The notes under the pieces are model-generated. The model had not been told where the DNA came from. It saw only the letters and a program-made list of their open reading frames with translations, and made no database searches. A DNA stretch of 64,000 bases from positions 7,021 to 71,020 of the forward strand of contig NHDW01000009.1 in NCBI GenBank assembly GCA_002170535.1, read 5' to 3'. How positions within the stretch are numbered: the stretch's first letter is position 1; each line of letters starts with the position of its first letter. This stretch comes from Methylococcaceae bacterium TMED69. Lineage in GTDB: Bacteria; Pseudomonadota; Gammaproteobacteria; Ga0077536. A program made the translations under genes and the position numbers. Of this stretch, positions 49,347 through 60,116 are shown piece after piece.

Positions 49347-51422
49347 ATGGATTATAGAGTCTCTGTAGACACTGGGGGAACTTTCACAGATGTAGTAGTA
49401 ACCGATAGTGACGGAAACTTTACGGTAGGAAAAGCTCTCACTGACAAAAAAAGAGCTTTCAACAGTATTAATGCGGGGCTAACTGTAGCAGCCGAACAAC
49501 TCCGAACCACGACCGAAAAACTATTGTCGAAAACTAGTGTTTTTATTTATGGAACGACTAGAGCTACCAACGGAATTGTTGAGAGAAAGACAGCTAAAAC
49601 GGCCTTTTTAACAACCAGCGGATTTCCAGATATTTTGCTTTTGAAAGAGGGAGGAAAAACAGAACCGCATAATCTATCGATCCCTTATCCAGAGCCTTAT
49701 ATCCCTAGAGAATTAACATTCGAGATACCAGAAAGAATCAATGCCGAAGGCGGAATAGAACAAGAATTAGACGTGGGCTACACTACTAAGCTAGTTGAAG
49801 ACTTGCTGAAATCAGGCGTTGAGGCTATCGCTGTTTGCTTTTTGTGGTCCGTAGCAAATCCTGAGCATGAACTTAAAGTTGAGCAAATCATACGGTCAAT
49901 CAAAGCAGAATTACCTATTACACTGAGTCATCGCCTGAATCCAATTGTTCGCGAATACCGAAGGGCTTCCTCGGCTGCAATTGATGCGAGTCTCAAGCCC
50001 TTAATGCAATCCTACCTCCTTAACCTTCAAAGTGATTTGGCTGAGGCAGGATACCAAAACGATGTCCTTGTTAGCACCTCCTATGGCGGAGTCATGCACC
50101 TGACGGATATTGTTGAAAAACCAATTTTTTTAGTCAAATCTGGCCCCGCGATGGCACCAATCGCCGGTAAAGCCTATGTTAGCGCCGAAAATCTCGACGA
50201 CAATATTATTGTTTGTGACGCGGGCGGAACAACTTTTGACGTCAGCTTAGTGAGAGATGGCACAATTGAATTTTCGCGGGATACATGGCTTGGACCTAGA
50301 TGGATGGGAGATAATCTTGGAATGGCTTCCGTCGCTGTGCATAGCATTGGGGCAGGTGGCGGTTCAATTGCGTGGGTTGATTCAGGTGGACTGTTAAGGG
50401 TCGGGCCTCAATCAGCGGGTTCGGAACCTGGGCCAGCATGTTATGGATTAGGAGGAACAAGTCCAACAGTGACTGATGCAGCGGTTATGTTAGGTTATAT
50501 CGACCCAGCACATTTTCTCGGTGGAAGAATGGATCTTGATCAAAAAGCGGCTCACGATGCTATCGCTAAATTAGGCGAAGCTTTAGGACAAAGCGTAGAC
50601 AAAACTGCTTTTGCTATAATGGCGGTAGCTAATGAAAATATGATTGAAGCTATTAAAGAACTCACTATAAATGAAGGAATTAATCCTGCTGAATCAACCC
50701 TAGTTGCTGGAGGAGGGGCTGGGGGACTAGGAATTGTTCCAATAGCTAATGAACTAGGATGTAAAAAAATACTAGTTCCGAGAACAGCTGGAGCACTGAG
50801 CGCTTCTGGGATGCAATTTTCCGATATAATTACCGAAGCCGGCGCTAGCAAGCTGACCACAACTGACAATTTCGATTTTGAAGGCGTTAAAGAAGCTCTT
50901 AAAAAAATTGATAATGACTTAGGAGCCTTCAAAGAAAATTTGAATAATCGTGGCATCGAAGACACAGAGATTAGGTATTTCGTAGAAGCAAGATACAGAT
51001 TTCAAGTTTGGGAGCTAGAAATCGAATTGAAAAACGGAGAGTTTAATTCTGAGCTCGATGTAAAAGATTTGATAACGAAATTTCACCAAATGCACGAAAG
51101 AGTATTTGCAATCATCGATGAAGGGCAAACCGTTGAGTGTCTAAACTGGCGAGGACGTCTTATAGGAAAAGTTAAAGCACCATCCCTGGAACCATCCAGA
51201 ACCTCTGAGACGAAATCAAAAAAACATGACAGAGAAAAAGAGACTATTTTTGATGGCAAGAAAGTTAAAACCTCAATATTTAAAGGTGAAGTGCTATCTG
51301 TGGGTGATAAAATTTCAGGGCCAGCAGTCATCGAAGAACCAACGTCTACGCTCGTTGTTTATCCCGACTCTTCTGTGGTAGTCAGTGGAGGTGGTAGATA
51401 TATCATCAGCTTTAATTCGTAG
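49347..51422 (+). CDS. Hydantoinase A/oxoprolinase family protein
   Basis: 691 aa; DYRVSVDTGGTFTDVVV, YGTTRATNGIVERK, VCDAGGTTFDVSLV, SIGAGGGSIAWVD. Confidence 0.94.
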   Translation: MDYRVSVDTGGTFTDVVVTDSDGNFTVGKALTDKKRAFNSINAGLTVAAEQLRTTTEKLLSKTSVFIYGTTRATNGIVERKTAKTAFLTTSGFPDILLLKEGGKTEPHNLSIPYPEPYIPRELTFEIPERINAEGGIEQELDVGYTTKLVEDLLKSGVEAIAVCFLWSVANPEHELKVEQIIRSIKAELPITLSHRLNPIVREYRRASSAAIDASLKPLMQSYLLNLQSDLAEAGYQNDVLVSTSYGGVMHLTDIVEKPIFLVKSGPAMAPIAGKAYVSAENLDDNIIVCDAGGTTFDVSLVRDGTIEFSRDTWLGPRWMGDNLGMASVAVHSIGAGGGSIAWVDSGGLLRVGPQSAGSEPGPACYGLGGTSPTVTDAAVMLGYIDPAHFLGGRMDLDQKAAHDAIAKLGEALGQSVDKTAFAIMAVANENMIEAIKELTINEGINPAESTLVAGGGAGGLGIVPIANELGCKKILVPRTAGALSASGMQFSDIITEAGASKLTTTDNFDFEGVKEALKKIDNDLGAFKENLNNRGIEDTEIRYFVEARYRFQVWELEIELKNGEFNSELDVKDLITKFHQMHERVFAIIDEGQTVECLNWRGRLIGKVKAPSLEPSRTSETKSKKHDREKETIFDGKKVKTSIFKGEVLSVGDKISGPAVIEEPTSTLVVYPDSSVVVSGGGRYIISFNS

Positions 51423-52323
51423 CCCTATTAGCATTGCGAAACCAATTAACCCAAACGACTCCTAAAATAGTAAGGGATCCGCCAAACATAACCGTCTTGC
51501 TTAGATGCTCGTTAATCAAGACATATGACAGACCAGCTCCAAAAATAGGAACTAAATTTAGGTACATGGCCGCAGATGCAGTGCCCAACTCTTTTATACC
51601 TTCGTAATACCATAAAAACCCCAATCCCATAGCTAGGATACCTTGAATTAGAAGCACTACTAAAACATGTCGATTTGCCAACATAATCAATGAGTTTTCA
51701 ATGTTATGCGCCAAAAAAGGCATCAATAGAATCCCCCCGAACAGGCATGGGAAAGCAGTAACCCATATCGGTGGGTTTTTCTCCAAAAGTGGCTTCGCAA
51801 TGATAGAGTAAAATCCCCATCCAACTATAGCCACAAGAAATAACGTTTCCCCAATTCCAATTCCAGACTCCATAACTTCAACTAACTTACCCTCAGTGAT
51901 TACAAGCAAAACCCCAACAAAACTGATTAGAGAACCAACGAGCATGCCAGGCCGAATTGTTTTTCTGAAAAGTAAAAAGTCTAACCCCATCACAACTATT
52001 GGAATAGCTCCGTTAATCAGCGCGCCCTTAGTGGCCGTTGTAAATTCTAATCCAATAAACATCAGATAGTTGTGTACGACAAAGCCGCAAAAACCGAGAG
52101 TAATCAACTGATAGAAAATTTTTTTATTCAAGCTAAATTTTTCTGTGCGAGTTATTTTGGCAAGTATCACCAAAAAGATGAAAGCTGTTAAGACTCGCAC
52201 TACCACAATCGTCTCTGGCGCTTTGTACTGAGCTAACCAGACACCTACGGGATAAGAAGTCGCCCAGAACATTGCCATTAATGTCAATTTCAGGTGACTG
52301 ATAAGATTAGACTTTTGATTCAA
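51412..52323 (-). CDS. EamA/DMT-family transporter
   Basis: 303 aa; about 10 TM segments; [35 protein letters not shown]. Confidence 0.9.
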   Translation of the reverse strand: MNQKSNLISHLKLTLMAMFWATSYPVGVWLAQYKAPETIVVVRVLTAFIFLVILAKITRTEKFSLNKKIFYQLITLGFCGFVVHNYLMFIGLEFTTATKGALINGAIPIVVMGLDFLLFRKTIRPGMLVGSLISFVGVLLVITEGKLVEVMESGIGIGETLFLVAIVGWGFYSIIAKPLLEKNPPIWVTAFPCLFGGILLMPFLAHNIENSLIMLANRHVLVVLLIQGILAMGLGFLWYYEGIKELGTASAAMYLNLVPIFGAGLSYVLINEHLSKTVMFGGSLTILGVVWVNWFRNANRATN

Positions 52324-53254
52324 AATATCGCTCTACATCTAAAGCAGCCATGCAACCCGTGCCTGCCGACGTAATCGCTTGCCGATATACAGAATCAGCC
52401 ACATCTCCAGCCGCAAAAACATTTTCTTTACTCGTTTGTGTTTGAAAGTGGCCGCCACCCTTATTTACAACAATATAGCCATCAACCATATCCAGTTGAT
52501 CAATAAAAAGTTTTGTATTAGGTTCATGGCCGATTGCAATAAACACACCATCCAATTGAATTTCTCTTACGCTTTGCTTCTTGTTATCCGTGACTTTTAT
52601 AGCCTTTACAACTTGATCATCGCCTAAAACCTCAACTAACTCAGTCTGCCAAAGGATTTCTATCTTTCCAGCTTCTTGTTTTGTGAGCAGTTTATTAACC
52701 AAGATTTTTTCCGCTCTTAATTTGTCTCGTCGATGAATAAGCAGCACTTTCGATGCTATATTCGATAAGTAGAGGGCCTCCTCTACCGCAGTATTTCCAC
52801 CGCCAACCACAGCCACCGTTAAGTCTTTAAAGAAAAATCCATCACAAGTTGCACAAGCAGAAACACCTTTACCCAAATATTTTTTCTCGGAATTAAGACC
52901 TAGATATTTAGCAGACGCACCAGTAGCTATAATCAAAGTCTCGCAGAAATAACTAGAATTTTCGCCCTCAAGATTTAAATTTTTATCTTCCAGATCAACT
53001 TTTATTACTGAATCATTTATGATTTTTGTTCCAAACCGTTCCGCATGATCTTTCATCCTTATCATCAGTTCGGGACCTTGGACACCCTTGTCGTCACCTG
53101 GCCAATTGTCTACATCGGTAGTAGTTGTCATCTGTCCGCCCACCTCAAGCCCAGTTATTAGTAAAGGCTCCAATGCGGCGCGAGCGGCGTAAACTGCCGC
53201 TGTGTAGCCAGCGGGCCCTGAGCCCAAAATAATCAATTTTTCTCTTTTATTTTT
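52307..53254 (-). CDS. trxB: Thioredoxin reductase
   Basis: [30 protein letters not shown] redox site, [39 protein letters not shown]; start at MKNKREK. Confidence 0.96.
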   Translation of the reverse strand, partial: KNKREKLIILGSGPAGYTAAVYAARAALEPLLITGLEVGGQMTTTTDVDNWPGDDKGVQGPELMIRMKDHAERFGTKIINDSVIKVDLEDKNLNLEGENSSYFCETLIIATGASAKYLGLNSEKKYLGKGVSACATCDGFFFKDLTVAVVGGGNTAVEEALYLSNIASKVLLIHRRDKLRAEKILVNKLLTKQEAGKIEILWQTELVEVLGDDQVVKAIKVTDNKKQSVREIQLDGVFIAIGHEPNTKLFIDQLDMVDGYIVVNKGGGHFQTQTSKENVFAAGDVADSVYRQAITSAGTGCMAALDVERYFESKV

Positions 53255-53282
53255 CATCTTTAAACCATTTTCCTTTTGTAAC

Positions 53283-54122
53283 CTATTTGGGAATTTCACT
53301 ACCTATCGTAACTCGCAAAAGAATTCTGTCGTAGCCATCGTATCCGCCCTCAGCTTTGTGGATTACCCGCCTATTGTCCCAAATGACCAAATAGCCTGCA
53401 TCCCAAGACAGTTTGAACTGATGTTCAGTCATAGTTATCTTTCTTATTAGATCATCAATTTTACAGCCAACAGACTCATTGTTGCTATCCAACAAATCCA
53501 CCGTGTAAACAGGATTTATAAATAATGACTTTTCACCGGTTTCAGTAATTGTTCTTATGAGCGGATGATAAACGTAGTCGTTCGCTTCATTCGAAACTCT
53601 GATCTTCATCGCTCGAGTAGAATCGTCATTGGAAAACAAACCGTCAGGCCCATAGGCTTTCGCGGCAGTATGCTTGGCGCGAATTTTTTTGAAAAAACCT
53701 CTTTCGTTGGGACTCATCCTGTCATACGCAGCGACACAGTCAGCAAAAGTCGTCTGCCCCCCAACAGGAGGAACTTTTTTCGCATGGAGAAAAGTATAGA
53801 TCGGAGGTGTTTTTTGAAAACTCCAATCAGAATGCCAATCACTCCCGAAAATGGGAGTCGTTTCTCTTGCGTCTCTTTTGACTTCAATGACATGTTTATA
53901 ATTATCAAGACATCCTAAATACGGATCATCGGCGAAAGGTCCAAACTTGGAGCCTAAATTTTCCAGGCCTGCTGGTTCAAGATTAATATCTCTTATCACA
54001 ACAAATTTATATTTACTTAAAGCCCGTTTTACCTCGGATACATGCTCGTCAACTACTGAACTAGCGACATCAAATCCGTCAATGTAACAACCAAAATTTG
54101 TATTTAATTCCTGTATAATCAA
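53283..54122 (-). CDS. TauD/TfdA-family 2-oxoglutarate-dependent dioxygenase
   Basis: SDWHSDWSF (HxD), [47 protein letters not shown] start. Confidence 0.93.
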   Translation of the reverse strand: MIIQELNTNFGCYIDGFDVASSVVDEHVSEVKRALSKYKFVVIRDINLEPAGLENLGSKFGPFADDPYLGCLDNYKHVIEVKRDARETTPIFGSDWHSDWSFQKTPPIYTFLHAKKVPPVGGQTTFADCVAAYDRMSPNERGFFKKIRAKHTAAKAYGPDGLFSNDDSTRAMKIRVSNEANDYVYHPLIRTITETGEKSLFINPVYTVDLLDSNNESVGCKIDDLIRKITMTEHQFKLSWDAGYLVIWDNRRVIHKAEGGYDGYDRILLRVTIGSEIPK

Positions 54123-54291
54123 ATTAAAATCCTATTGTAAAATAATCGTTAAATTCTAACCCAAATCGTGTATAAGTATAAGGAAAATAATCTAGACAAA
54201 ATGGACAAAAAAAAATTTAATTTACATAAAATCAAATTTTCGGAAAGCTCATCTTATTAACCTTGTAATAAAAGTCAAAGGAGATGTCAGT

Positions 54292-56469
54292 ATCAAAGAA
54301 GTAGTTTTAGTTGGGAGTGGTCATGCGAACCTAACCGTAATAAACAAAAAAAGCATGGGATTTTTTCAAAACACCAGGATAACACTTGTAAATCCAAATA
54401 TTGAGCAACTCTACTCCGGCATGATCCCGGGACTAATCTCAAAAAAGTATAATTTCGATGAATCTAGCATCGATTTGATAAAGCTTACCCTAAGCGCCAA
54501 CTGCAGATTTTTTAAAGACACTCTCGTGGCGATTGAGCCAGATAAAAAAATTATATTATGCAAGGAACGAGGGCGCATAGAATTCGATATCTTAAGCATA
54601 AGCACTGGTTCTGATACAAAAAAAATTCCTGGTTCAAAAAACTCTAATTTTTTGAATCTAAAACCATTTCATTCTTTTTTTTCCGATTTTGAGGTTTGGA
54701 TCGCTTCCTTAAAATGCAATCGCCAATACATTCGGATAGGCGTAATCGGCGGAGGAATAGCTGCATTGGAAATCATATTGGCAGTAAAAAAACGATTAGA
54801 ATCTCACCTAAAAGATATGGCTTATAATACTAAACTTGATATTTTCTTTCTCACTAAAGAAGAATCCCTATTTCAATCCCTTGACACTATTTTAAGAAAA
54901 CAATGCCTAAGAGTTGTTAAAGAAAACAAAATCACAGTTATTCCAAGCTTTCTTGCATCTAAAATAGTGGGAAATCATGTTTTTACCCCTGAGGGAAATT
55001 CATTTCAACTTGATCTTGGCATTTTGGCAACGGGACCATCTCCACAACCTTGGACAAAAATAAGCGGGCTTCCTTTATGTGAAAATGGTTTTATTAGAGT
55101 AAACAAGGATCTTACTTGCGAACACTTTGAAAATATTTTTGTCACTGGCGACGCCGCATCTTTAATTAAATATCCAAAACTACCAAAATCAGGGTTAATA
55201 GCGGTCCGTCAAGGACAAACGTTAGTCAAGAATATACAAAAAAAAATAGATAAAAAGCGCCTCGTACCCTTCAAGCCCCAAGCTTTAAAGCTCTCGTTAA
55301 TTGGAACCGCTACCGGCGACGCCATAGCCTCATACAACCGGCTAGCGTTGCGAGGGATGGTTTTTTGGCATCTAAAAAGTTTTATCGACCTTAGATTCAT
55401 TAATAAATTTAAATCATTTGCAAAAATGAAAAAAAACGACCTCCCCCTTAATGAGCTTCAAATAGAGCGATGTGGAGGATGTGGCTCCAAAGTTGGCTCG
55501 AATATCCTGAGAGGTGTTTTAGAAGAATTTAAAAAAGATCAGAGTTTTTCTAACATAGATAACATGGATGAAGATGCAGGTTTTTCAATAAGTTATAGCG
55601 ATAAGCTAAATTTACATACAATTGACGGATTTCGGCAACTTATCGACGAACCTTACGATATGGGGGTAATTACTGCACATCATTCAGTCAGCGATATTAC
55701 AGCGATGGGGGGGACACCTAAAACCGCCTTGGCGTTAGTTGGTGTTCCTTTAAATGATGAAAAGTTAATGAAAAATGATTTGCGTCTAGCTCTAAGGGGT
55801 TTGCTCGATGGGCTTAAAACTTATTCAGTAACTGTGATTGGAGGACACACCAATGAAGCCGAATCTATTTCACTCGGATTAGCTATTAATGGGGTTGTAG
55901 GCAAAGATCAGGTAATCAAAAAAAACAACATTCAGCTAGGCGATCGGATTATTTTAACACAGGCCATCGGGGCCGGTGTAATTTTTGCTGGATTGATGGC
56001 TGGACATACAAAAGGCAAATGGCTAAACCAAATAGTAAACGAAATTAAACAAAGGAGAGACGACATTACAGATTTTATTGGTAAATTTGCAAGCAGTTGC
56101 ACGGATGTTACCGGTTTTGGTTTAGTTGGCCATCTTGTTGAAATGACAAAAAATAATGCTTACGGCATTACAATCAATTTAGAAAAAATTCCATTTTTCG
56201 AAGGAGCTAGAGAATTATCATTAAAAAAGGTTCGGAGCAGTTTGTTCCCGCAAAATATCAATGTGCCGTATGAAGTTGATTGCCAGATAAAGGATGATCC
56301 GCGTTTTGATTTGTGTTTCGACCCTCAAACTGCAGGTGGATTTCTACTTTCTGTTGATGCCAACAAAGCTAATCATTGCGTGGATATGCTGCTTGAGCTT
56401 GGTTATAGCCGTTGCTGTGAAATTGGAACAGTGGTCGACGGCCAAAGTGGCGTTAAAATATGTCGATAA
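54292..56469 (+). CDS. selD: Fusion of FAD-dependent (NDH-2-like) oxidoreductase and selenide, water dikinase (SelD)
   Basis: N-terminal KEVVLVGSGHANLTV dinucleotide-binding motif upstream of the called ATG (54355); YSGMIPGLI; SelD domain RCGGCGSKVGSNIL, SVSDITAMGGTP, GGHTNEAESI; proposed ATC start at 54292 behind AAAGGAG. Confidence 0.9.
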   Translation: MKEVVLVGSGHANLTVINKKSMGFFQNTRITLVNPNIEQLYSGMIPGLISKKYNFDESSIDLIKLTLSANCRFFKDTLVAIEPDKKIILCKERGRIEFDILSISTGSDTKKIPGSKNSNFLNLKPFHSFFSDFEVWIASLKCNRQYIRIGVIGGGIAALEIILAVKKRLESHLKDMAYNTKLDIFFLTKEESLFQSLDTILRKQCLRVVKENKITVIPSFLASKIVGNHVFTPEGNSFQLDLGILATGPSPQPWTKISGLPLCENGFIRVNKDLTCEHFENIFVTGDAASLIKYPKLPKSGLIAVRQGQTLVKNIQKKIDKKRLVPFKPQALKLSLIGTATGDAIASYNRLALRGMVFWHLKSFIDLRFINKFKSFAKMKKNDLPLNELQIERCGGCGSKVGSNILRGVLEEFKKDQSFSNIDNMDEDAGFSISYSDKLNLHTIDGFRQLIDEPYDMGVITAHHSVSDITAMGGTPKTALALVGVPLNDEKLMKNDLRLALRGLLDGLKTYSVTVIGGHTNEAESISLGLAINGVVGKDQVIKKNNIQLGDRIILTQAIGAGVIFAGLMAGHTKGKWLNQIVNEIKQRRDDITDFIGKFASSCTDVTGFGLVGHLVEMTKNNAYGITINLEKIPFFEGARELSLKKVRSSLFPQNINVPYEVDCQIKDDPRFDLCFDPQTAGGFLLSVDANKANHCVDMLLELGYSRCCEIGTVVDGQSGVKICR

Positions 56470-56606
56470 AAATAGGGTTAGATTCTGGTATCAGGAAGTA
56501 CAATTTATGTAAAAACTAATGTATAGTATGCAATAGGGGCTGAAGGAGAGAAAGCACTAAACCCTGCATTTAATCATGAGCAACTTAGAATTAGGGTAGT
56601 AGAAAA

Positions 56607-58400
56607 ATGTCTCACCGAAATTTACTAAAATTATGCGTTTTCGTCACGGCCTTATGGTCATTCCATTCTCACGCCGAAGACCCCCATGCGGCCGTCTTCG
56701 CTGAATCAAATTACCCCAGCGCAATACAATGTGCATCTTGCCACCCGAAAGTCTTTTGGGAGTGGGCCGTTTCAAACCACGCTTACTCTTCTATATCACC
56801 AATGTTTCATAAATTTGAACAAGCCCTTAACAGCCTTGCATCAGGAACTATTGGTTCTTTTTGTGTTAGATGTCATCAACAAGTTGCGACGCAGATGGGT
56901 GAACCTCGCGAAAAAGCGCTTTGGGAGCGGTCAGATATATCTCGCGAGGGGGTGACTTGTATCACTTGCCACCGAATCTCAAATGAGTTCGGAAAAGTAA
57001 ATGGAGAACGACATGTCATGCCTGCACCGATTAATGCTCCAGTTTACGGAGCGGGCACTGGGAATGCTATTGAGCAGGTCTTGACCAATGCTGATAAATA
57101 CGAGGTGAGCGTCCTCACCGACGATACTGCGCCGACTAACGATCAATGGTCAGTAATCCACACAAAACCAATCGAATTTACACAAATATCAAAAAGTGAG
57201 TTTTGTGTTTCCTGCCACCAAGTAGCAGTCCATCCTGGGATCAAACTGGAAGTTGTTTGGGAGCAGTATCGGGCAAGTCCAGCGGCAGATGCCGGAATCA
57301 CCTGTCAAGATTGCCACATGGGAAAAGTTCCAGGCGAACCGGCAGGATACGACACATGGCCAATAGCAATTGTGAACGGACAAACAGTAGGTGACCCAAA
57401 CGCCAAGCATTCCAATCACTTGTTTTATGGTCCTGGGTATCCGATCGCACATCCAGGCCTTTTTCCTTTCAATCCCAAAGCCATTAAATGGTCAATAGAT
57501 GATTGGCTGAAATTCGACTATCGGTCTCCATGGGGAGAACCAAAATGGGAAGAAAAAATAGAGAAAGGGCTGATCAAAGCTGAATTTCCAGAAGAGTGGA
57601 GCAACAGAGAAGATCGCGAAGAAGCTAGATACGTCATTTCACTTAACTATAAGTTGCTAGAAGATAAGAAGAAATCAAGGATCGAGGTGATGGAAAACTC
57701 CATGCACATTGATGGCCCATTTTTTTCAAGCAAAATGGAAACAGGGAAATCACTTAAATTTAGTTATAATATAAAAAACAAGGACAGCGGTCATAACCTG
57801 CCATCGGGCAGTCTTGGTGCGCAACCTGAGCTGTGGTTTAACGTTGCGCTAGTTGACCCTGACGGAGTTACCGTTTGGGAGACCGGTTATGTTGATAAAT
57901 ACGGAGACATGGCCGATATCCATTCACTCGAGGTTGCAGCAGGTACGATTAAATACGATAAACAACTATTCAATTTGCAAACTAAATTCCTTACTACTAA
58001 CGTTAAAGGTACAGATAGAGAAATGTATTTGCCTGTTAATTTTGATGTTGACCAATTGCCCCATATCAGACCTGCTGGATTACCGACTTCAGTAATCAAT
58101 CACCCTCCTCTGATTAGGATGGAAGGAAGAAGCTTACCACCACTTTCTTCAAGAAAGGTAGATTATAAAGTACCTGGCAAATTAATTACGAAACCTGGTA
58201 AATATACATTACAATCTAGGTTTAGAAGTCGTGCTGAACCCATTTACTTTATGAAATTTGTTGGAGCAACAGTTGATATGGAACAGTCCATTAATGAATG
58301 GATGATCGATATCCACCCTTACGCAGCGGAATTCGAAATAAAAAATGGAAAGAAAAATAAAGTAGACAAAAATACGTATCCAGGTTATGTCGCAAAATAA
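56607..58400 (+). CDS. Secreted pentaheme c-type cytochrome
   Basis: Signal peptide plus five CXXCH motifs (CASCH, CVRCH, CITCH, CVSCH, CQDCH) and a beta-rich C-terminal domain. Confidence 0.88.
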   Translation: MSHRNLLKLCVFVTALWSFHSHAEDPHAAVFAESNYPSAIQCASCHPKVFWEWAVSNHAYSSISPMFHKFEQALNSLASGTIGSFCVRCHQQVATQMGEPREKALWERSDISREGVTCITCHRISNEFGKVNGERHVMPAPINAPVYGAGTGNAIEQVLTNADKYEVSVLTDDTAPTNDQWSVIHTKPIEFTQISKSEFCVSCHQVAVHPGIKLEVVWEQYRASPAADAGITCQDCHMGKVPGEPAGYDTWPIAIVNGQTVGDPNAKHSNHLFYGPGYPIAHPGLFPFNPKAIKWSIDDWLKFDYRSPWGEPKWEEKIEKGLIKAEFPEEWSNREDREEARYVISLNYKLLEDKKKSRIEVMENSMHIDGPFFSSKMETGKSLKFSYNIKNKDSGHNLPSGSLGAQPELWFNVALVDPDGVTVWETGYVDKYGDMADIHSLEVAAGTIKYDKQLFNLQTKFLTTNVKGTDREMYLPVNFDVDQLPHIRPAGLPTSVINHPPLIRMEGRSLPPLSSRKVDYKVPGKLITKPGKYTLQSRFRSRAEPIYFMKFVGATVDMEQSINEWMIDIHPYAAEFEIKNGKKNKVDKNTYPGYVAK

Positions 58401-58433
58401 ATAGAATCGGGTCTGGATTGGAGCAACAAACCA

Positions 58434-60116
58434 TTGATGTTAAAGGCAGTAAGATATAATTATAATAGCCTATTTGGCGTCACAGTGGCGCTAGTGGCTC
58501 TTGTCCTTTTATTGTCAATTAACTTTGCTACAGCACAAGTTTTGCGGAAAGGGGTAACTGATACTGAAGCAGATCCAGTAATTCCTGAACCGGCTGAAGG
58601 CAAAGTGCATGGCGAGGATTACCACCATCATCATGAGCCAGTTAAAATGTCGGATGGCGCTAAACCGACAAAATATAATTCCGAAGTCTTCAAGCCAGAC
58701 CCTTCTTATGAAGACAAGCCTTATGATGTTGAAGAACAGCTCAAAATATATGGGGGCAAATATAAAATAGAGGACGGCGCCGCGCATTATTCTCGAGGTG
58801 AAGTACCAAGACCGGTAATAGAATGGGGTTACCCAATGTACCAAGAAGGACCTATTGGAGCTGGCTTCGATGTTTGGGGTAGTAAAAATCTGTTCAGGCC
58901 ACAACTTTTAGTATTCGGTGACTGGAGATTTGGCTTGGTTCATAATGACAATGGAGCACTAGACACCTCTCAAATTGCAACGAGACTTAATCTAAACGTT
59001 GACTTAAGATTAACAGCAACGGAGAGAATACATGTATTTTTAAGGCCGTTTGACAGAGTAGAACAGGGGAAAAGTCTTCGCCACGAATTTGGCGGATCGG
59101 TGCAAAACACGCGAAAAGAGAAAAACGAAACTATTTTAGATGTGACCCCAGAGGCCTTTTTTTTCGAGGGAGAACTGGGGGCGATCGTTTCAGGCCTAAC
59201 AGATACTCACACTAGCTTCGATCTTCCCTTGTCTTTCGGTTTCATGCCTTTATTCTTTCAAAATGGCATTTGGATGGAGGACGCCTTCATGGGCGGAGCT
59301 GTATCGCTCACCGCCCAGAATAGCTCTTTCTTTGATATCACAAACTATGACATAACGCTTTTCGGCGGTTTCGACAGAATTACATCAAAAGCAATTGTCG
59401 AAAACAACGGGAGTTTTGATGATCACAGAGCCAACCTGATAGGTTTAGCCGCTTTTCTTGATATAGATCAAGCATATATCGAAGCCGGTTGGGCCTATAC
59501 GCATGATGGTGGCCCACGGTCAAACGGTGATTTTAGTTATCACAATATGACTTTAGCTATAACAAAACGTTATTTTGGCAAGGTCTCTAATTCCATGCGA
59601 GCTTTTTGGAGCGTTGGTCAAGATCCTGGGAACGGGTTAGGCAAAACAGCAGATGGCTATCTGTTTTTAATTGAGAATTCACTTATAACTTCTAAGCCCT
59701 CAACTTTGGTACCTTACCTCAATCTATTTTACGGGAAAAATAGACCGCAATCTCTCGCACGAGATTTTGGAGCCGGCGGAATTCTAAAGAATACAGGTAT
59801 TAACTTTGAAACAGATGGTATGACAGGATTTCCGAAGCTCGATGACACGGCCCTTGATAGTGCCGGAGGGGCTCTAGGAGTCTCTTATTTGTTTAACTTG
59901 AATCAGCAGCTTGTCGTCGAATTGGCTGGACTGACACCTTTGGGAGATGATGTTATGCGTGGTCGAACCGCGCGTGGGGACCAAATCGCAATAGGAGTGC
60001 GATACCAAAAACCCCTCTCAAAATCTTGGATATTTCGAACGGACGGAATGATAGGTTTTAGAGAGGGTCAAAGCGATATAAATGGAATCCGAGTTGAAAT
60101 GAGAATTAAGTTTTGA
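58434..60116 (+). CDS. Predicted outer-membrane beta-barrel/porin-like protein
   Basis: 560 aa; signal sequence; alternating amphipathic strands in the C-terminal two-thirds; terminal Phe (IRVEMRIKF*); no CXXCH. Confidence 0.7.
   Translation: MMLKAVRYNYNSLFGVTVALVALVLLLSINFATAQVLRKGVTDTEADPVIPEPAEGKVHGEDYHHHHEPVKMSDGAKPTKYNSEVFKPDPSYEDKPYDVEEQLKIYGGKYKIEDGAAHYSRGEVPRPVIEWGYPMYQEGPIGAGFDVWGSKNLFRPQLLVFGDWRFGLVHNDNGALDTSQIATRLNLNVDLRLTATERIHVFLRPFDRVEQGKSLRHEFGGSVQNTRKEKNETILDVTPEAFFFEGELGAIVSGLTDTHTSFDLPLSFGFMPLFFQNGIWMEDAFMGGAVSLTAQNSSFFDITNYDITLFGGFDRITSKAIVENNGSFDDHRANLIGLAAFLDIDQAYIEAGWAYTHDGGPRSNGDFSYHNMTLAITKRYFGKVSNSMRAFWSVGQDPGNGLGKTADGYLFLIENSLITSKPSTLVPYLNLFYGKNRPQSLARDFGAGGILKNTGINFETDGMTGFPKLDDTALDSAGGALGVSYLFNLNQQLVVELAGLTPLGDDVMRGRTARGDQIAIGVRYQKPLSKSWIFRTDGMIGFREGQSDINGIRVEMRIKF

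Noticed and set aside
54201-54260. ATG at 54201 as start of the SelD fusion
   Set aside because: Different frame; it reads MDKKKFNLHKIKFSESSSY and then a stop.
55470-55500. Selenocysteine in the SelD active site
   Set aside because: The active-site region is encoded as Cys (RCGGCGSKV) with no in-frame TGA.
56470-56606. Possible riboswitch or sRNA upstream of the cytochrome cluster
   Set aside because: Contains 'ggggctgaaggagagaaagcactaaaccctgcat' but I could not derive a convincing conserved fold; more likely just a promoter/leader.
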